DNA of 64,000 nt from Natrononativus amylolyticus (GCF_024362525.1 NZ_CP101460.1:124001-188000), one strand, 5' to 3'; shown: positions 43,659 to 53,216, counted from the stretch's first letter. A program made the numbers and translations. The notes: generated from the sequence alone by a model not told the origin.

Positions 43659-45290
43659 ATGCAGGACAGCAGACCCACTGCCGGGCCCTCCGCATCTGAG
43701 ACAGCGACCACTACCTCCGACGACGGCCGATCGCGCTCGCTCTCCCGTCGATCGATGCTCTCCGGACTCGCCGGTTCGACGGCGGCACTCGCCTTCATGA
43801 CCTCGAGCGTCTCCGCGTCCAGCGAGCGTCAGGAACTGTTCGACCAGTACAGAACGGTCATCAACGTCGTCGACGAGGGCGCCGACCCGAACGCCGCCGG
43901 CGCCCAGCACACGAGCCGGAACAACTCGGTCAATCCGATCATCGAGAACTTCAAGACCGACGACACGCTGCTGTACTTCCCCGAGGGGCGATACTACTTC
44001 GACCAGGAGTTCCGATTCGTCAACTTCGAAAACTTCGGTCTGTACGGCCCGGACGCCGATATCGTTCCGGCGGATTACCACAACTTCAACCGACCGCGCA
44101 ACCACCGCCTGTTCAACCTCGGCATTCCCGCCGCACCCGGCAACGGCCTCCACTTCGAAGGGTTCGATATCGACTGGCGCGCCGACGGCACCGGCCTGCG
44201 TCTGATCGACGCGGACGTCACGGACGACCTCCTGGTCCGGGACATCGACTTCGTCGGCACCCACGACAGCGGTACGTGGGGGCCGGGCCGCTTCGCCATC
44301 AGGGACCCGAGCGGGAGCGGACTCGTCGAGCGATTCCGCGCACCCCACGGCGGCGAGTACAACAAGTACACGCCCCACGCGGGCAACCACTGGGTCGGCC
44401 CGACGGGGATCATCTCGAACGACTACAACGCCGGGACGCTCACCTACCGTGACTGCGTCCTCGGAGGGTTCCCGGACAACGGCCTCTACGCGAAGGGCGG
44501 GAGCGGGAGCATCCGCGTCCGCGGCGGCCACTACAGGAACAGCAACGTCGCTCAGATCCGGATCGGCGGCTACGACAGCTCGATCAAGGGCGCGACCCTC
44601 GAGGTCGATACGAACCGCCCCGACGACCAGCGCCAGAACGCGGTTCGCGTCCAGGACGGCGGCATCGTCCAGATCGAAGACACGACGATGAACCTCGCGT
44701 CCGCGAACGGCGAGGCCGTCCTCATCCAGAACGGCGAGTACACGGAAATCCGCGACTGCGACATTCGCGTCGACGGTAACATCGTCGCCGACGCGATCAG
44801 CACGCGAAGATCCACCGAGCAGGTCATCGTTTCGGACACGGACATCAGGATGAACACCGACGGCGGATTCGCGGTCTTCCTCAGGGAGACGAGCGCCGCG
44901 AACCCCCGCCGCGCGGTGCTCACCAACGTCACCGTCCGCGGCGACGTCGGCTCGGAGAATCACACGTCGGCGTTCCGACTCAACCGCGACGGCGCCGAGG
45001 TTCGATCCTGCAGCGTCAGGACAAACGGCGACTCGCGCCGCCGCGGTGTCGAAATCGTCGCCTCCGATACGCTCGTCCACCAGAGCACGCTCATGACGCC
45101 CGACTACCCGGTGCTCGCACACGGAGCCGACCCGCTCATCATGGGATCGTACCTCCGATCGGACCGGGGCCAGGAGGGGCTTCGAATCGACTCGGTCGCC
45201 AACGGGACGCGCGTGCTCAACAACCGGATCTACAACGGCGTCGACGATAGAAACGGCTCGACCGAGTTCGACCGAAACGCCTACCTGTAA
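43659..45290 (+). CDS. Tat-exported right-handed beta-helix protein
   Basis: 543 residues. Signal with twin arginine (SLSRRSMLSGLAGSTAALAF) then a parallel beta-helix: repeated short strands such as LTYRDCVLGGFPDNGLYAKG, IRVRGGHYRNSNVAQIRIGG and VQIEDTTMNL, as in pectate-lyase-like folds. The start of the helix resembles polysaccharide lyases or hydrolases (TVINVVDEGADP, YFPEGRYYF). A surface polysaccharide-active enzyme fits the adjacent flippase. Upstream 43490-43620 is very AT-rich, probably its promoter. Confidence 0.82.
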   Translation: MQDSRPTAGPSASETATTTSDDGRSRSLSRRSMLSGLAGSTAALAFMTSSVSASSERQELFDQYRTVINVVDEGADPNAAGAQHTSRNNSVNPIIENFKTDDTLLYFPEGRYYFDQEFRFVNFENFGLYGPDADIVPADYHNFNRPRNHRLFNLGIPAAPGNGLHFEGFDIDWRADGTGLRLIDADVTDDLLVRDIDFVGTHDSGTWGPGRFAIRDPSGSGLVERFRAPHGGEYNKYTPHAGNHWVGPTGIISNDYNAGTLTYRDCVLGGFPDNGLYAKGGSGSIRVRGGHYRNSNVAQIRIGGYDSSIKGATLEVDTNRPDDQRQNAVRVQDGGIVQIEDTTMNLASANGEAVLIQNGEYTEIRDCDIRVDGNIVADAISTRRSTEQVIVSDTDIRMNTDGGFAVFLRETSAANPRRAVLTNVTVRGDVGSENHTSAFRLNRDGAEVRSCSVRTNGDSRRRGVEIVASDTLVHQSTLMTPDYPVLAHGADPLIMGSYLRSDRGQEGLRIDSVANGTRVLNNRIYNGVDDRNGSTEFDRNAYL

Positions 45291-45592
45291 CTCGCCCCGG
45301 AGCCGAGTTCCGAGCGCTGTAACCTCGCCAGTCTCCGATCGCACGCGGATTTCCTCGCTCTCTTTTACCGTTATTGGGCCGTAATCGGCGGTTGTTCGTC
45401 CGATGTGCGGTCGAAAACCGTCTAGGCACGTACTAAGCTCGCACCCCTAGTAGATCCATAATAAACTACTTCGGTAGGGAATCTTCGGTACCGACTCCAC
45501 ATGCGCGAATCAGTCCCCCGGAACGCCCGTTGGCGCGACCGCCGTCGGCGGGGTAGCCCCGCGGCGTCTCCCCCTCGTTCTGAGGTGATCCC
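45291..45592. other. Intergenic region with promoter
   Basis: No gene seen. CCATAATAAACTAC (45455-45468) is a TATA-like element; the flippase start follows 125 bases later, with GAGGTGAT close before its GTG. Confidence 0.5.
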
Positions 45593-47173
45593 GTGCAACG
45601 GAGTTTGTTGAGCGGTATTCTCTCGGTCGCCGGCGGTAAGTTCGTCCATCTCGTTTTGGGGATCCTCTCGACGCCGATTCTCTACCGGTGGCTCGGCCCC
45701 TCCGAGTTCGGCGCGTACGCGACGGTGATGTCCGCTCACGCTATCTTCATGATTCTCGTCAGCTCCGGCATCGCCGACGGTGTCCGAAAGTACGTCGCCG
45801 AGGACCGCGACGACCCTCGCTGGGAGGCCCACGTCATCGGCTACTACTTCCGACTCGCGACGCTGCTCGGCGTGCTCGGCGTGACGGTGCTGGGCGTTCT
45901 CACGTACGCTGGCGTGTTCGAAATCGTCTGGAGCCCCGAGTTCACGACGTACTTCTACGTGCTGATCGCGCTCGTCCTCGCCTCCCAGTACTGGGCGTTC
46001 GCCCGGAAGTCGCTGATGGGCTTCGGCCTCGAGAAGTACTCCGAGCCGCTGAAAGTCCTCTACAACGTGATGTTCGTCGCGGTCGCGCTCCCGCTGGTCT
46101 ACTTCGGTTTCGGCGTCGTCGGTGCGCTCCTCGGCCAGATCGTCGCGACGGCGCTTGCGGCGACGCTCGGGATGATCGTCCTGCACTTCTATCAGTCTCT
46201 CAGGAGCGTCTTCGAGTTCCCCGACGAGTCGTTCCCGCGGCGGGAGATGATGACGTTCAACTCGCTGTCGATCGTGCTCGTCTTCCTGCTCATGTCGCTG
46301 TATCACATCGACGTGATGATGCTGCAGGCGCTGGGGACCAGCGAGGAGGTCGGTCACTACAAGGCGGCGCTGGTGTTCGCGGAGTTCCTCTGGTTCGTTC
46401 CCGTGACCCTCCAGACGGTGTTCGTCCACTCGACGTCGGAGCTCTGGTCGCAGGGGAAAAACCAGCTCGTCTCGCGGCTCTCCGCGCGAACGACCCGGTA
46501 CACGTTCCTGTTGACCGCGATCATGTCACTCGGCATCGCGGCCCTCGCTCGAGACGTCGTCCCGGTGTACTGGGGAGCCGGCTCCGAACCCGTCGTCGAA
46601 CCGCTGCTGTTGTTGCTCCCCGGCGCGCTCGGGTTCGCCCTCGCCCGCCCGATCCTCGCGGTCAGCCAGGGGAAGGGCGAACTCACGTACCCGATCATGG
46701 CGACCGGATCGGCGGCGGTCATCAACGTCGTCCTCAACGCGCTGTTGATCCCCCGCTACGGCATGCACGGCGCGGCCGTCGCGACCTCGATCGGCTACGG
46801 CTCGATGGCGATCTTCCACGTCTGGAGCGCCTGGCAGGTCGGGTTCGACCCCGTCTCCGACGCGAGGTTCGGCCGCGTCGTCGCCACGACCGTCGTCGCC
46901 GCCGTTCCGATCTTCGCGCTCGCGAACGCTCTCTCGGCGCCGATCGCGATCCCGGTTCTCGGGCTGGTTCCGATCTCGCTGTTCGTCGTTCCCCCCGCAG
47001 GGCTGGTGATCTTCCTCGCGATCGCGATCTTCTTCCGGGCCGTCGGGCTCTCCGAACTGCTCGAGATTCTGGCGGAGTTTCCCGACCCGATCGGTTCGCG
47101 GGCGAAGCCGCTCTGTCGCTGGGTTCACCGGGTCAACGCCGAGAGCGAACTGGTGCAGTATCTTCGGATCTGA
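45593..47173 (+). CDS. Wzx-type polysaccharide flippase
   Basis: 526 residues, about 14 membrane helices, MATE/Wzx superfamily. The N-terminus LSVAGGKFVHLVLGILSTPILYRWLGPSEFGAYATVM is typical, as are the repeat TYPIMATGSAAVINVVLNALLIPRYGMHGAAVATSIGYG. Moves lipid-linked glycan units across the membrane. GTG start with a GAGGTGAT Shine-Dalgarno match just before it. Confidence 0.93.
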   Translation: MQRSLLSGILSVAGGKFVHLVLGILSTPILYRWLGPSEFGAYATVMSAHAIFMILVSSGIADGVRKYVAEDRDDPRWEAHVIGYYFRLATLLGVLGVTVLGVLTYAGVFEIVWSPEFTTYFYVLIALVLASQYWAFARKSLMGFGLEKYSEPLKVLYNVMFVAVALPLVYFGFGVVGALLGQIVATALAATLGMIVLHFYQSLRSVFEFPDESFPRREMMTFNSLSIVLVFLLMSLYHIDVMMLQALGTSEEVGHYKAALVFAEFLWFVPVTLQTVFVHSTSELWSQGKNQLVSRLSARTTRYTFLLTAIMSLGIAALARDVVPVYWGAGSEPVVEPLLLLLPGALGFALARPILAVSQGKGELTYPIMATGSAAVINVVLNALLIPRYGMHGAAVATSIGYGSMAIFHVWSAWQVGFDPVSDARFGRVVATTVVAAVPIFALANALSAPIAIPVLGLVPISLFVVPPAGLVIFLAIAIFFRAVGLSELLEILAEFPDPIGSRAKPLCRWVHRVNAESELVQYLRI

Positions 47174-47336
47174 GCGAACCCGCTGACGAAACACACTTGT
47201 TCCTCGCGTCCCAACGGGACGCTAACCGTTCGGTTCCGATTTTCCGCGTCGCTCGCGATTGCGTGCGTCCGTCTAGCGCGGCTACCCCCGTCGGCCGCCC
47301 GCGAGCCGGTTTTTCGGAGCCGACCGCCGTGATTCC

Positions 47337-47981
47337 ATGACTTCCACGACCTACTCGCCGCCCGACCCGGCAGCGTTCGACCTCGAGGACCAGCCGATAC
47401 CGCCGACGCTCTCGCCCGGAGCGACCGTTCTGGTCGCGATGCCGGCGGATTCCGACTGCCGAGAGCTTCCCTTCGCCCTTCTCGCACGCGACGCTGCGAC
47501 CGCCGGCGCCGCGATCGCCGTCACGACTGGCCAGGAGAGCACCGCCCGCCTCGAGTCGCCGTGCGGCGACGAGTTCGATCGACTCGGGGTGGTCGAGACG
47601 ACGGCCGGTGAGCGGCTGACGGCGCTGTACCGCGAGACGCCGACGATCCGCACGCCCGTCCCCGGCGACATCGAACGGACGACGGTCGCGCTCTCGGAGC
47701 TTCACGACGCGTTCGTCGCGTCGTCCGGCCCCGTCTCGCTGTCGATCGCCTCGATCTCTCCGATCCTCGAGGAGTCCGCCGAAGCGCCGGCGACCGTCCT
47801 CGCGTCGTTTCTCGAGGCCGGCCGTTCGACCACCGGGATCGCGACGATCGGCGTCGAGTACACCCGCCACGACGAGGCGACGATGCGCGCCCTGTCGGCG
47901 CTCGCGAGCGAGATCGTCTGGGTCGAACGGCGCGCGGACGGACGGCTCTCCCTCGAGTACCAGCCGTCGAGAACCAGGTGA
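47337..47981 (+). CDS. Haloarchaeal protein with RecA-like outline, unknown function
   Basis: 214 residues. Strands LSPGATVLVAMPADSDCRELPFALLARDAATAGAAIAVTT and VSLSIASISPILEESAEAPATVLASFLEAGRSTTGIATIG resemble a KaiC/RecA-like fold from haloarchaea that has lost the Walker A motif. No catalytic residues are evident. Its role is unknown. Confidence 0.7.
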   Translation: MTSTTYSPPDPAAFDLEDQPIPPTLSPGATVLVAMPADSDCRELPFALLARDAATAGAAIAVTTGQESTARLESPCGDEFDRLGVVETTAGERLTALYRETPTIRTPVPGDIERTTVALSELHDAFVASSGPVSLSIASISPILEESAEAPATVLASFLEAGRSTTGIATIGVEYTRHDEATMRALSALASEIVWVERRADGRLSLEYQPSRTR

Positions 47982-47986
47982 CGCGA

Positions 47987-48163
47987 CTACTCCTCGTCGT
48001 CTTTCATCGAACCGAGTTGCGAGACGAGTTCTGCCGTCGACAGCTCGGATTCGAACGTTAGTTCCCCGTCGTGATCGTTTTCGTGGACGGTGACCGCGTC
48101 GACGTCCTCGTCGTCGCGCTGTTGGTGCTGTTGCTCGGACTCGTCGTAGCTACCAAAACCCAT
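47987..48163 (-). CDS. Small acidic DUF5786-like protein
   Basis: 58 residues starting MGFGSYDESE, ending in an amphipathic helix (STAELVSQLGSMKDDEE). The MGFGSYDESEQ start and the E-N-D-H-D-G-E/K motif are, as I know them, typical of the haloarchaeal DUF5786 family. Unknown function. Convergent with the previous gene (5 bases apart). Confidence 0.8.
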   Translation of the reverse strand: MGFGSYDESEQQHQQRDDEDVDAVTVHENDHDGELTFESELSTAELVSQLGSMKDDEE

Positions 48164-48248
48164 ACACACCCTACCGGCCGGAGGGTGAAAGGCGTGTTGA
48201 TGCGAGCCGAAACCGTCGGCGGTGAGATAGCCGGATCGACCGACGCGC

Positions 48249-49223
48249 TTACCGCCGGAACCAGACGACCGCCGCGACGGCCGCGAGCGCCGCCGCTCCG
48301 GCGACCGCGGGCGCTCCTCGGCCGCGCAGCCCCTGTGCGGTCGCCCAGGTGAGTCCCGGCCCGTGACGGGGGCTCGCCGTCGAGTGACGCAGGTAGCCGA
48401 CACCTTTCGCGAGTTCGCCCTCCCGCAGGAACAGCTTCGCGAGCACGAGGTTGTGTGCGGCCCGGATCTCGTACCCCTCGGCCTCGAGCGCCTCGACGGT
48501 GTCGGCGTACGTTCCGAGGTACTGCTCGTCGGCGCGTTCGATCGTCTCGGCGTCCGGCACCGGCGTCTCGAACCGGGTGACAAGCGGTTCGTCGACGTAG
48601 GCGACCTTTCCGACCTCGAGGATGCGAAGCAGGAACTCCGGGTCCTGAAACCGCTCGAGTTCCTCGTCGAAGCCGCCGATCTCGCGGGCGACGTCGGTCT
48701 CGACGATCAGCGTCGAACCTGCTCCCGAATGGACGTTGTCGGCAAGCACCTCGCCGATCAGCTCCTCGCCGCCCTCCATCGGCCGCTCCTCGTCGGCCAG
48801 CGCGAGCACCGCGGCGACGCGCTCTTTGAGCCACCAGCCGCTGCCGGCCGCGTTGATCTCGAAGCCGCAGTAGGCGGCCACCCAGTTCTCGTCGTCGGGT
48901 TTGGCCTCGAGGGCATCGAGCTGTTTCTCGAGTTTCGTCTCGTCCCAGGCGTCGTCGGAGTCGAGGAAGGCGACGTACTCGCCCTCGACCTCGTCGATTC
49001 CGGTGTTCCGTGCGGCGTTCGCCCCCTGGTTCGTCTCGTGTTCCAGACAGCGGACGCGGTCGTCCTCGTAGCTCCGGACGACGTCGACGGTGTCGTCGCT
49101 CGAGCCGTCGTCGACGACGAGCAGCTCCCAGTCGTCGTACGTCTGAGCGAGGACGCTATCGATCGCCCGCGGCAGGATCTCTTCGCGGTTGTACGTCGGA
49201 ATAACGACGCTGACGGTCGGCAT
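48249..49223 (-). CDS. Glycosyltransferase family 2 with C-terminal helix
   Basis: 324 residues. GT-A fold: VSVVIPTYNREEILPRAIDSVLAQTYDDWELLVVDDGSSDDT, ETNQGANAARNTGI and the DxD region AFLDSDDAW. C-terminal hydrophobic helix (APAVAGAAALAAVAAVVWF) anchors it to the membrane. Probably adds a sugar during surface-glycan assembly. Confidence 0.92.
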   Translation of the reverse strand: MPTVSVVIPTYNREEILPRAIDSVLAQTYDDWELLVVDDGSSDDTVDVVRSYEDDRVRCLEHETNQGANAARNTGIDEVEGEYVAFLDSDDAWDETKLEKQLDALEAKPDDENWVAAYCGFEINAAGSGWWLKERVAAVLALADEERPMEGGEELIGEVLADNVHSGAGSTLIVETDVAREIGGFDEELERFQDPEFLLRILEVGKVAYVDEPLVTRFETPVPDAETIERADEQYLGTYADTVEALEAEGYEIRAAHNLVLAKLFLREGELAKGVGYLRHSTASPRHGPGLTWATAQGLRGRGAPAVAGAAALAAVAAVVWFRR

Positions 49224-49350
49224 TGGACACAGCTAGCCCCCTCAACGGTATTATTATCTCCCGCGTAACGAGCCGGGAGGATCGCCGAGTCACGCGACGC
49301 TGTCGGCGCGTGTCTCGCGCCCGGAGTGTCGCTCTCCGTCGGCGTCGAGT

Positions 49351-49411
49351 GCGTTTCCGGTGATCGCTCGAGAAAAGACGGGCTGTCGATTTCCACCGGA
49401 ATCGTGGTGTG
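49351..49411. other. ORB-like sequences in an intergenic gap
   Basis: GCGTTTCCGGTGA (49351-49363, half match, reverse) followed by TTTCCACCGGAATCGTGGTG through 49411 (three mismatches, forward). The two face outward, as do the origin elements. Confidence 0.4.
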
Positions 49412-49436
49412 CTAGCGCGGGGTTCGGTGCGAGCGG

Positions 49437-50765
49437 TTAGAAGTCGTCGCTGGCGATCTGGGACTGCGTGACAACCTCGACGTCGGCGTCGTCGATGTGC
49501 TCGAGGATCTCCTCGTACTCGTCTTCGGTGACTTCGGCGTTGTCGTACTCCTCGCCGACGACGTGCCACATCGGGATACACGCCTGCTTGTACTTCGCGG
49601 CGAGGTCGATGTAGTCCTTGACCAGGTCGACGTCGTGGCCGTCGATCCGCCCCATCGCGTGGGTGTCGGTCATCGGGATACCGGTGTTCCCGCCGCCGAA
49701 GCTGAGCGACGACTCGTGGATCTCGCGCAGCAGTTCGACGTTCGTGGCGTCGCGGACGTTACCCGGCGCGATGTAGTGCTCGGCTCCCTCCTCGAAGCCG
49801 CGCTGCTGGAGCCAGCGCTTCGAGTCCTCGAGCATCTGGCGCTGCTCGTTCTCGTCGAAGTCCTCCTCGGTGAACGGCGTGCTCCAGTTACCCTCGGGAT
49901 GGGGGTGAGAGACGATGTCCCAGCCGGCGCTTTGCATCTCGCGGAGCTGGCCGGTGTCGAGTCGGTCGCCGGCGCCGACGGCGTGGTGGATGACACCCGC
50001 GGTGCCGGGGAAGCCGTACTCTTCCATCATCTCGAAGGCGCGCCACTGGCTCTCGTGGTTGTCGTCCCACGTCAGCATCACGACGCCCGTGTCCGGGGCG
50101 TCGACCGCGCGCAGCTCGTCGACGACGAAGTCGAGGTCCGGGTCGTCCTGGTCGCGCCGCCGGGCGATGATCTGGATGTCGTAGACCTCGCTCAGGTCGG
50201 GGCTGCCGGTCTCGCCGGTCGCGCCCAGATCGACGCGCATCCAGTGGTTCGACGGCCCGGTGTGGGTCCGGTTGAGGTGGAGCATGTTCCCCGACCCGGG
50301 CGCGTGCAGGCGCACTTCGATCCGGTAGAACTCCGGCTCGTTGACCTTCAGCGCGAGCGAGAGGTTCTTGCCCTCCAGGTCGAGGGGCTCGGAGAACGAG
50401 CGCTGGACGCCGACGTACGCGTCGTCTTCCTCGGCGACCATCCGAAGCGCCCGCTCGCCGGTCTTGTACTCGTCGGTCTCGGTTCCGAAGTCACCGTAGG
50501 AGTCGAGTTCGTACCAGCTGTCGAAGTCCTCGTCGAAGTCGGAGATGAGCTCTCCAACCTCGTCGTCGTCTTCGACTGGATCGTCGGCCTCGTCCGTATC
50601 TCCGCCGCCGTTGCCGCCGTCCGTGGAGGTGTTGTTCGCGCCGCCGTCGTCGTCGTCTCCGCCCGCGCCTGTGTCGCGGAGGCTGTCAACACAGCCGGCC
50701 AATCCGGTCGCAATTCCCGCCGCTCCGGCACTCGCAATGAATCGCCGCCTGTTTTGTCGAGTCAT
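49437..50765 (-). CDS. Secreted polysaccharide deacetylase (NodB-like) lipoprotein
   Basis: 442 residues. Tat/lipobox signal (RRRFIASAGAAGIATGLAGC, Cys25), an acidic D/G-rich linker, a beta-sandwich carbohydrate-binding-like domain (about 75-210) and a NodB-type catalytic domain (about 225-440) with TWDDNHES and SHPHPEGNW holding the metal Asp and His residues. Probably trims acetyl groups from surface glycans. A TATA-like GGATATAAGAGG on the minus strand lies at about 50817-50828. Confidence 0.88.
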   Translation of the reverse strand: MTRQNRRRFIASAGAAGIATGLAGCVDSLRDTGAGGDDDDGGANNTSTDGGNGGGDTDEADDPVEDDDEVGELISDFDEDFDSWYELDSYGDFGTETDEYKTGERALRMVAEEDDAYVGVQRSFSEPLDLEGKNLSLALKVNEPEFYRIEVRLHAPGSGNMLHLNRTHTGPSNHWMRVDLGATGETGSPDLSEVYDIQIIARRRDQDDPDLDFVVDELRAVDAPDTGVVMLTWDDNHESQWRAFEMMEEYGFPGTAGVIHHAVGAGDRLDTGQLREMQSAGWDIVSHPHPEGNWSTPFTEEDFDENEQRQMLEDSKRWLQQRGFEEGAEHYIAPGNVRDATNVELLREIHESSLSFGGGNTGIPMTDTHAMGRIDGHDVDLVKDYIDLAAKYKQACIPMWHVVGEEYDNAEVTEDEYEEILEHIDDADVEVVTQSQIASDDF

Positions 50766-51272
50766 CTGTACTGCTTCCGATGCAGTGAAGGGTTTTTCTT
50801 ATCTGGTTCGTAACCACCTCTTATATCCTAGATAATATGTTTCAGAACACTGTGCAACAGTCTGTACAGTCTTACCGACTCGTTTCACGTCGATTCATCC
50901 CCACCCCGCGCGGGCGGGCGCGGTAACAATGGTTGCATGGACGTCGTCGGGCGGCGAACGCGTCCGAAATCCGCCAAACCGCGGTAAAACTCGCCAAACC
51001 GCGGCGAGTCGAGGACGTCGCTGCAGCTTTCACCAGTCCGTATTCAGCCGCCCGAGCCGCCGAGTCTGCGGGACGTGCCGTTTCCGCCAGTCCGCTCGCG
51101 GTCGCCAACTCGTCGTGTCACGTTCCGAGGTGTGCCCTGCTCTCGAAGCGCACGCTCGCCGGCGACTTCGTCCCCCGACGGCCGATCTTGGGGGAGCGAA
51201 AACACGTGAAATCGAGACCGACGAGGGCTTATTTCGCCCATAGTTAATAGCGCTACTCGTCACCTGTCGTGT
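50766..51272. other. Intergenic region with promoters and a direct repeat
   Basis: No convincing gene. Contains the minus-strand TATA box for the deacetylase (about 50817-50828) and a TATA-like GGCTTATTTCGCC (51226-51238) on the plus strand. The middle (50870-51200) is GC-rich without a good codon pattern. Confidence 0.55.
50972..51004 (+). repeat. 13-base direct repeat, 20 bases apart
   Basis: CGCCAAACCGCGG at 50972-50984 and again at 50992-51004, two helix turns apart, a spacing suited to cooperative binding. Confidence 0.55.
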
Positions 51273-51380
51273 ATGAACCGGGACGGGTGCGTTCGATGCC
51301 GGTGTACGCGGTGGGACGACGGTCGTCCACACACCGCACGGACCCCGTCAGACGCTCACACGACGACTACCAAGCTATGA
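51273..51380 (+). CDS. Possible 35-codon Cys-rich ORF overlapping the next gene
   Basis: ATG at 51273 (MNRDGCVRCRCTRWDDGRPH start), TGA at 51378-51380, which overlaps the next ATG as ATGA. It follows a TATA-like box by about 40 bases. Three cysteines within seven residues (CVRCRC). May be a leader or micro-protein. Confidence 0.35.
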   Translation: MNRDGCVRCRCTRWDDGRPHTARTPSDAHTTTTKL

Positions 51381-53074
51381 ACAAGGAACTGTTCGGCGTC
51401 TTCGGCGATCGGGACGACTTCTACCGACACCGCTCGCGACGCCAGTTCGACGAGGTTCTCGAGGGTCCGACGCTCACCGTCGGGATTCGCGATCCCGGAC
51501 TCGGTATCCCGAGCCGAAGTTCGGTCGCCGACCGCGACGACGGCTGCTGTGTGGTCTGGGGCGAGGCGTTTCCCCCGAACTCCGCCGGCGCCAACACCGC
51601 AGCGTGGCTGCTCGACACCTTCAAGGAGTACGGCACGGACGCACTGTCGGTCCTCAACGGCTCGTACGTCGCCGTCGTCGACACCGACGACGAGACGATC
51701 GTCGCCACCGATCCGATCCGGTCCTGGGAGTGTTTCTACACGGACGACTGCGGCGTGCGAACGTTCGGGACGGACGCGGCCGCCGTCGCCCGAACGACTG
51801 ATCGACACGACGTCCACCGCGACTCGCTGCGCGAGTTCATGCACATCGGGACGGTCTTCGGCGAGAAGACGCTGCTCGAGCAGCTTCACAGGGTCCCGTT
51901 CGACGGCTTCCTCACGGCTTCCGAGGTCGGAACGCTCGAGCGCTTCGTCTACAATCCCCAGGAGTTCGACTACGTCGACGAGCTCGCGGCACGGCTCCGA
52001 CGGGCTATCGCGCGTCGCTCTCGAAACCCCGGTCGCGAGGGGTTGTTGCTCTCGGCGGGCTACGACTCCCGGCTGTTGCTCTCGCAGGTCCCCTCGATCG
52101 AGCACTGCTACACGATCGGTAGCGCGGGCGACCCGGAGACCGTCGGCGCCGAAAAGCTGGCAGCGCAGTACGGCGCCGAGCACACGGTGTTCGAGCCCGA
52201 CGAGCGCTACCTGATGGCGGGGCCGGAGAAGACGATGTACTCCCAGGGGATCAAGGAGTCGCTTCACATCCACCACGCGGGGTACACGGGCGGTATCGAC
52301 GTGGATACGATGTATCACGGGCTGCTCTGTGATACGCTGATCCGCGGTCACTTCGTCGAGCGAAAGCACGTCGATATGTTCGGCAAGCGCCTGCCGCTGC
52401 CACAGCTCGAGCCCGATCCGGACCCGGTCCAGGTGCTCGTCGACCGCTTCGGCTACGTCCTCGAGAAGAGCGAGACGGTCGCTCGCTGTACCAACGTCGA
52501 CGGCGACCCTCACTCGTTCGTCCTCGATGCGATCGGCTCCGAACTCGTCACCTACTACGACCGCGCGGAGAACGTCCACAACCGCCTCGACTGCTGTGGG
52601 ATCGCGAACCAGCCGACGCTGCCCTTCCGGGTCCACCTCGCGGACAACTACCTCGAGTCGATGCTGATCACCGACGTCGAACTGCTCGACTGGCACCTGA
52701 CGACGCCACCGGAACACCGGAACACGCGAACGTTCCTCAAGGCGATCGAACAGCTCGACCCCGACATCCTGCGTCACTCGCCGCCGGATCGGCCGCACAA
52801 GTCCCAGGTCCTCAACGCGATCCGCGGCTACGTCTGCAAGAAGACGCCGTTCGTCCGATCGCCCCAGGGCGCCTGGCCCGACCGGATCGAGGTGTTCAAC
52901 CAGTACAACCTGGACCAGCGGCTGTTCCCCGACCGGGCGTACCTCCACGAGCTACCGCCTCGGCACAAACTCCGGGCGAACGACGCCCTCGGCTGGCTCG
53001 ACCACTGCGTCTCCACCGACCTCCGAACCGAGGAGCTGCTCGCCCCCAACTACTCCTCCGTCGCGCTCGACTGA
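51377..53074 (+). CDS. Asparagine-synthase-like protein without the amidase cysteine
   Basis: 565 residues. The start MNKELFGVFGD matches the first strand of glutamine-hydrolysing asparagine synthases, but they need Cys at position 2, absent here. The synthase PP-loop is LLLSAGYDSRLLLS (SGGxDS variant), with TIGSAGDPETVGAEKLAAQYGAEHTVF downstream. Without the amidase nucleophile, ammonia or another amine donor would be used, or the role is amidation in glycan assembly; its neighbours (deacetylase, flippase, glycosyltransferases) favour the latter. The frame is open to a GTG at 51269 but the extra residues are arginine-rich and were discarded. Confidence 0.85.
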   Translation: MNKELFGVFGDRDDFYRHRSRRQFDEVLEGPTLTVGIRDPGLGIPSRSSVADRDDGCCVVWGEAFPPNSAGANTAAWLLDTFKEYGTDALSVLNGSYVAVVDTDDETIVATDPIRSWECFYTDDCGVRTFGTDAAAVARTTDRHDVHRDSLREFMHIGTVFGEKTLLEQLHRVPFDGFLTASEVGTLERFVYNPQEFDYVDELAARLRRAIARRSRNPGREGLLLSAGYDSRLLLSQVPSIEHCYTIGSAGDPETVGAEKLAAQYGAEHTVFEPDERYLMAGPEKTMYSQGIKESLHIHHAGYTGGIDVDTMYHGLLCDTLIRGHFVERKHVDMFGKRLPLPQLEPDPDPVQVLVDRFGYVLEKSETVARCTNVDGDPHSFVLDAIGSELVTYYDRAENVHNRLDCCGIANQPTLPFRVHLADNYLESMLITDVELLDWHLTTPPEHRNTRTFLKAIEQLDPDILRHSPPDRPHKSQVLNAIRGYVCKKTPFVRSPQGAWPDRIEVFNQYNLDQRLFPDRAYLHELPPRHKLRANDALGWLDHCVSTDLRTEELLAPNYSSVALD

Positions 53075-53216
53075 GCGTTCGCGACTCGAGACCGCTCTCG
53101 AGACCGTTTCGGCCGTCTATCGCGCGTCGACGGGTCGTTCTCCGACGCTCGAGTTCGAGCGACCGGGGGCTCTCCGCGGAGTCGTCCGGTCCGAACTGCT
53201 CCGCCGGTCGGACTGC

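Noticed and set aside
51269-51376. Upstream extension of the asparagine-synthase-like protein from GTG 51269
   Set aside because: Arginine-rich and unlike the enzyme's N-terminus; the overlapping ATGA ORF in another frame explains the open reading.
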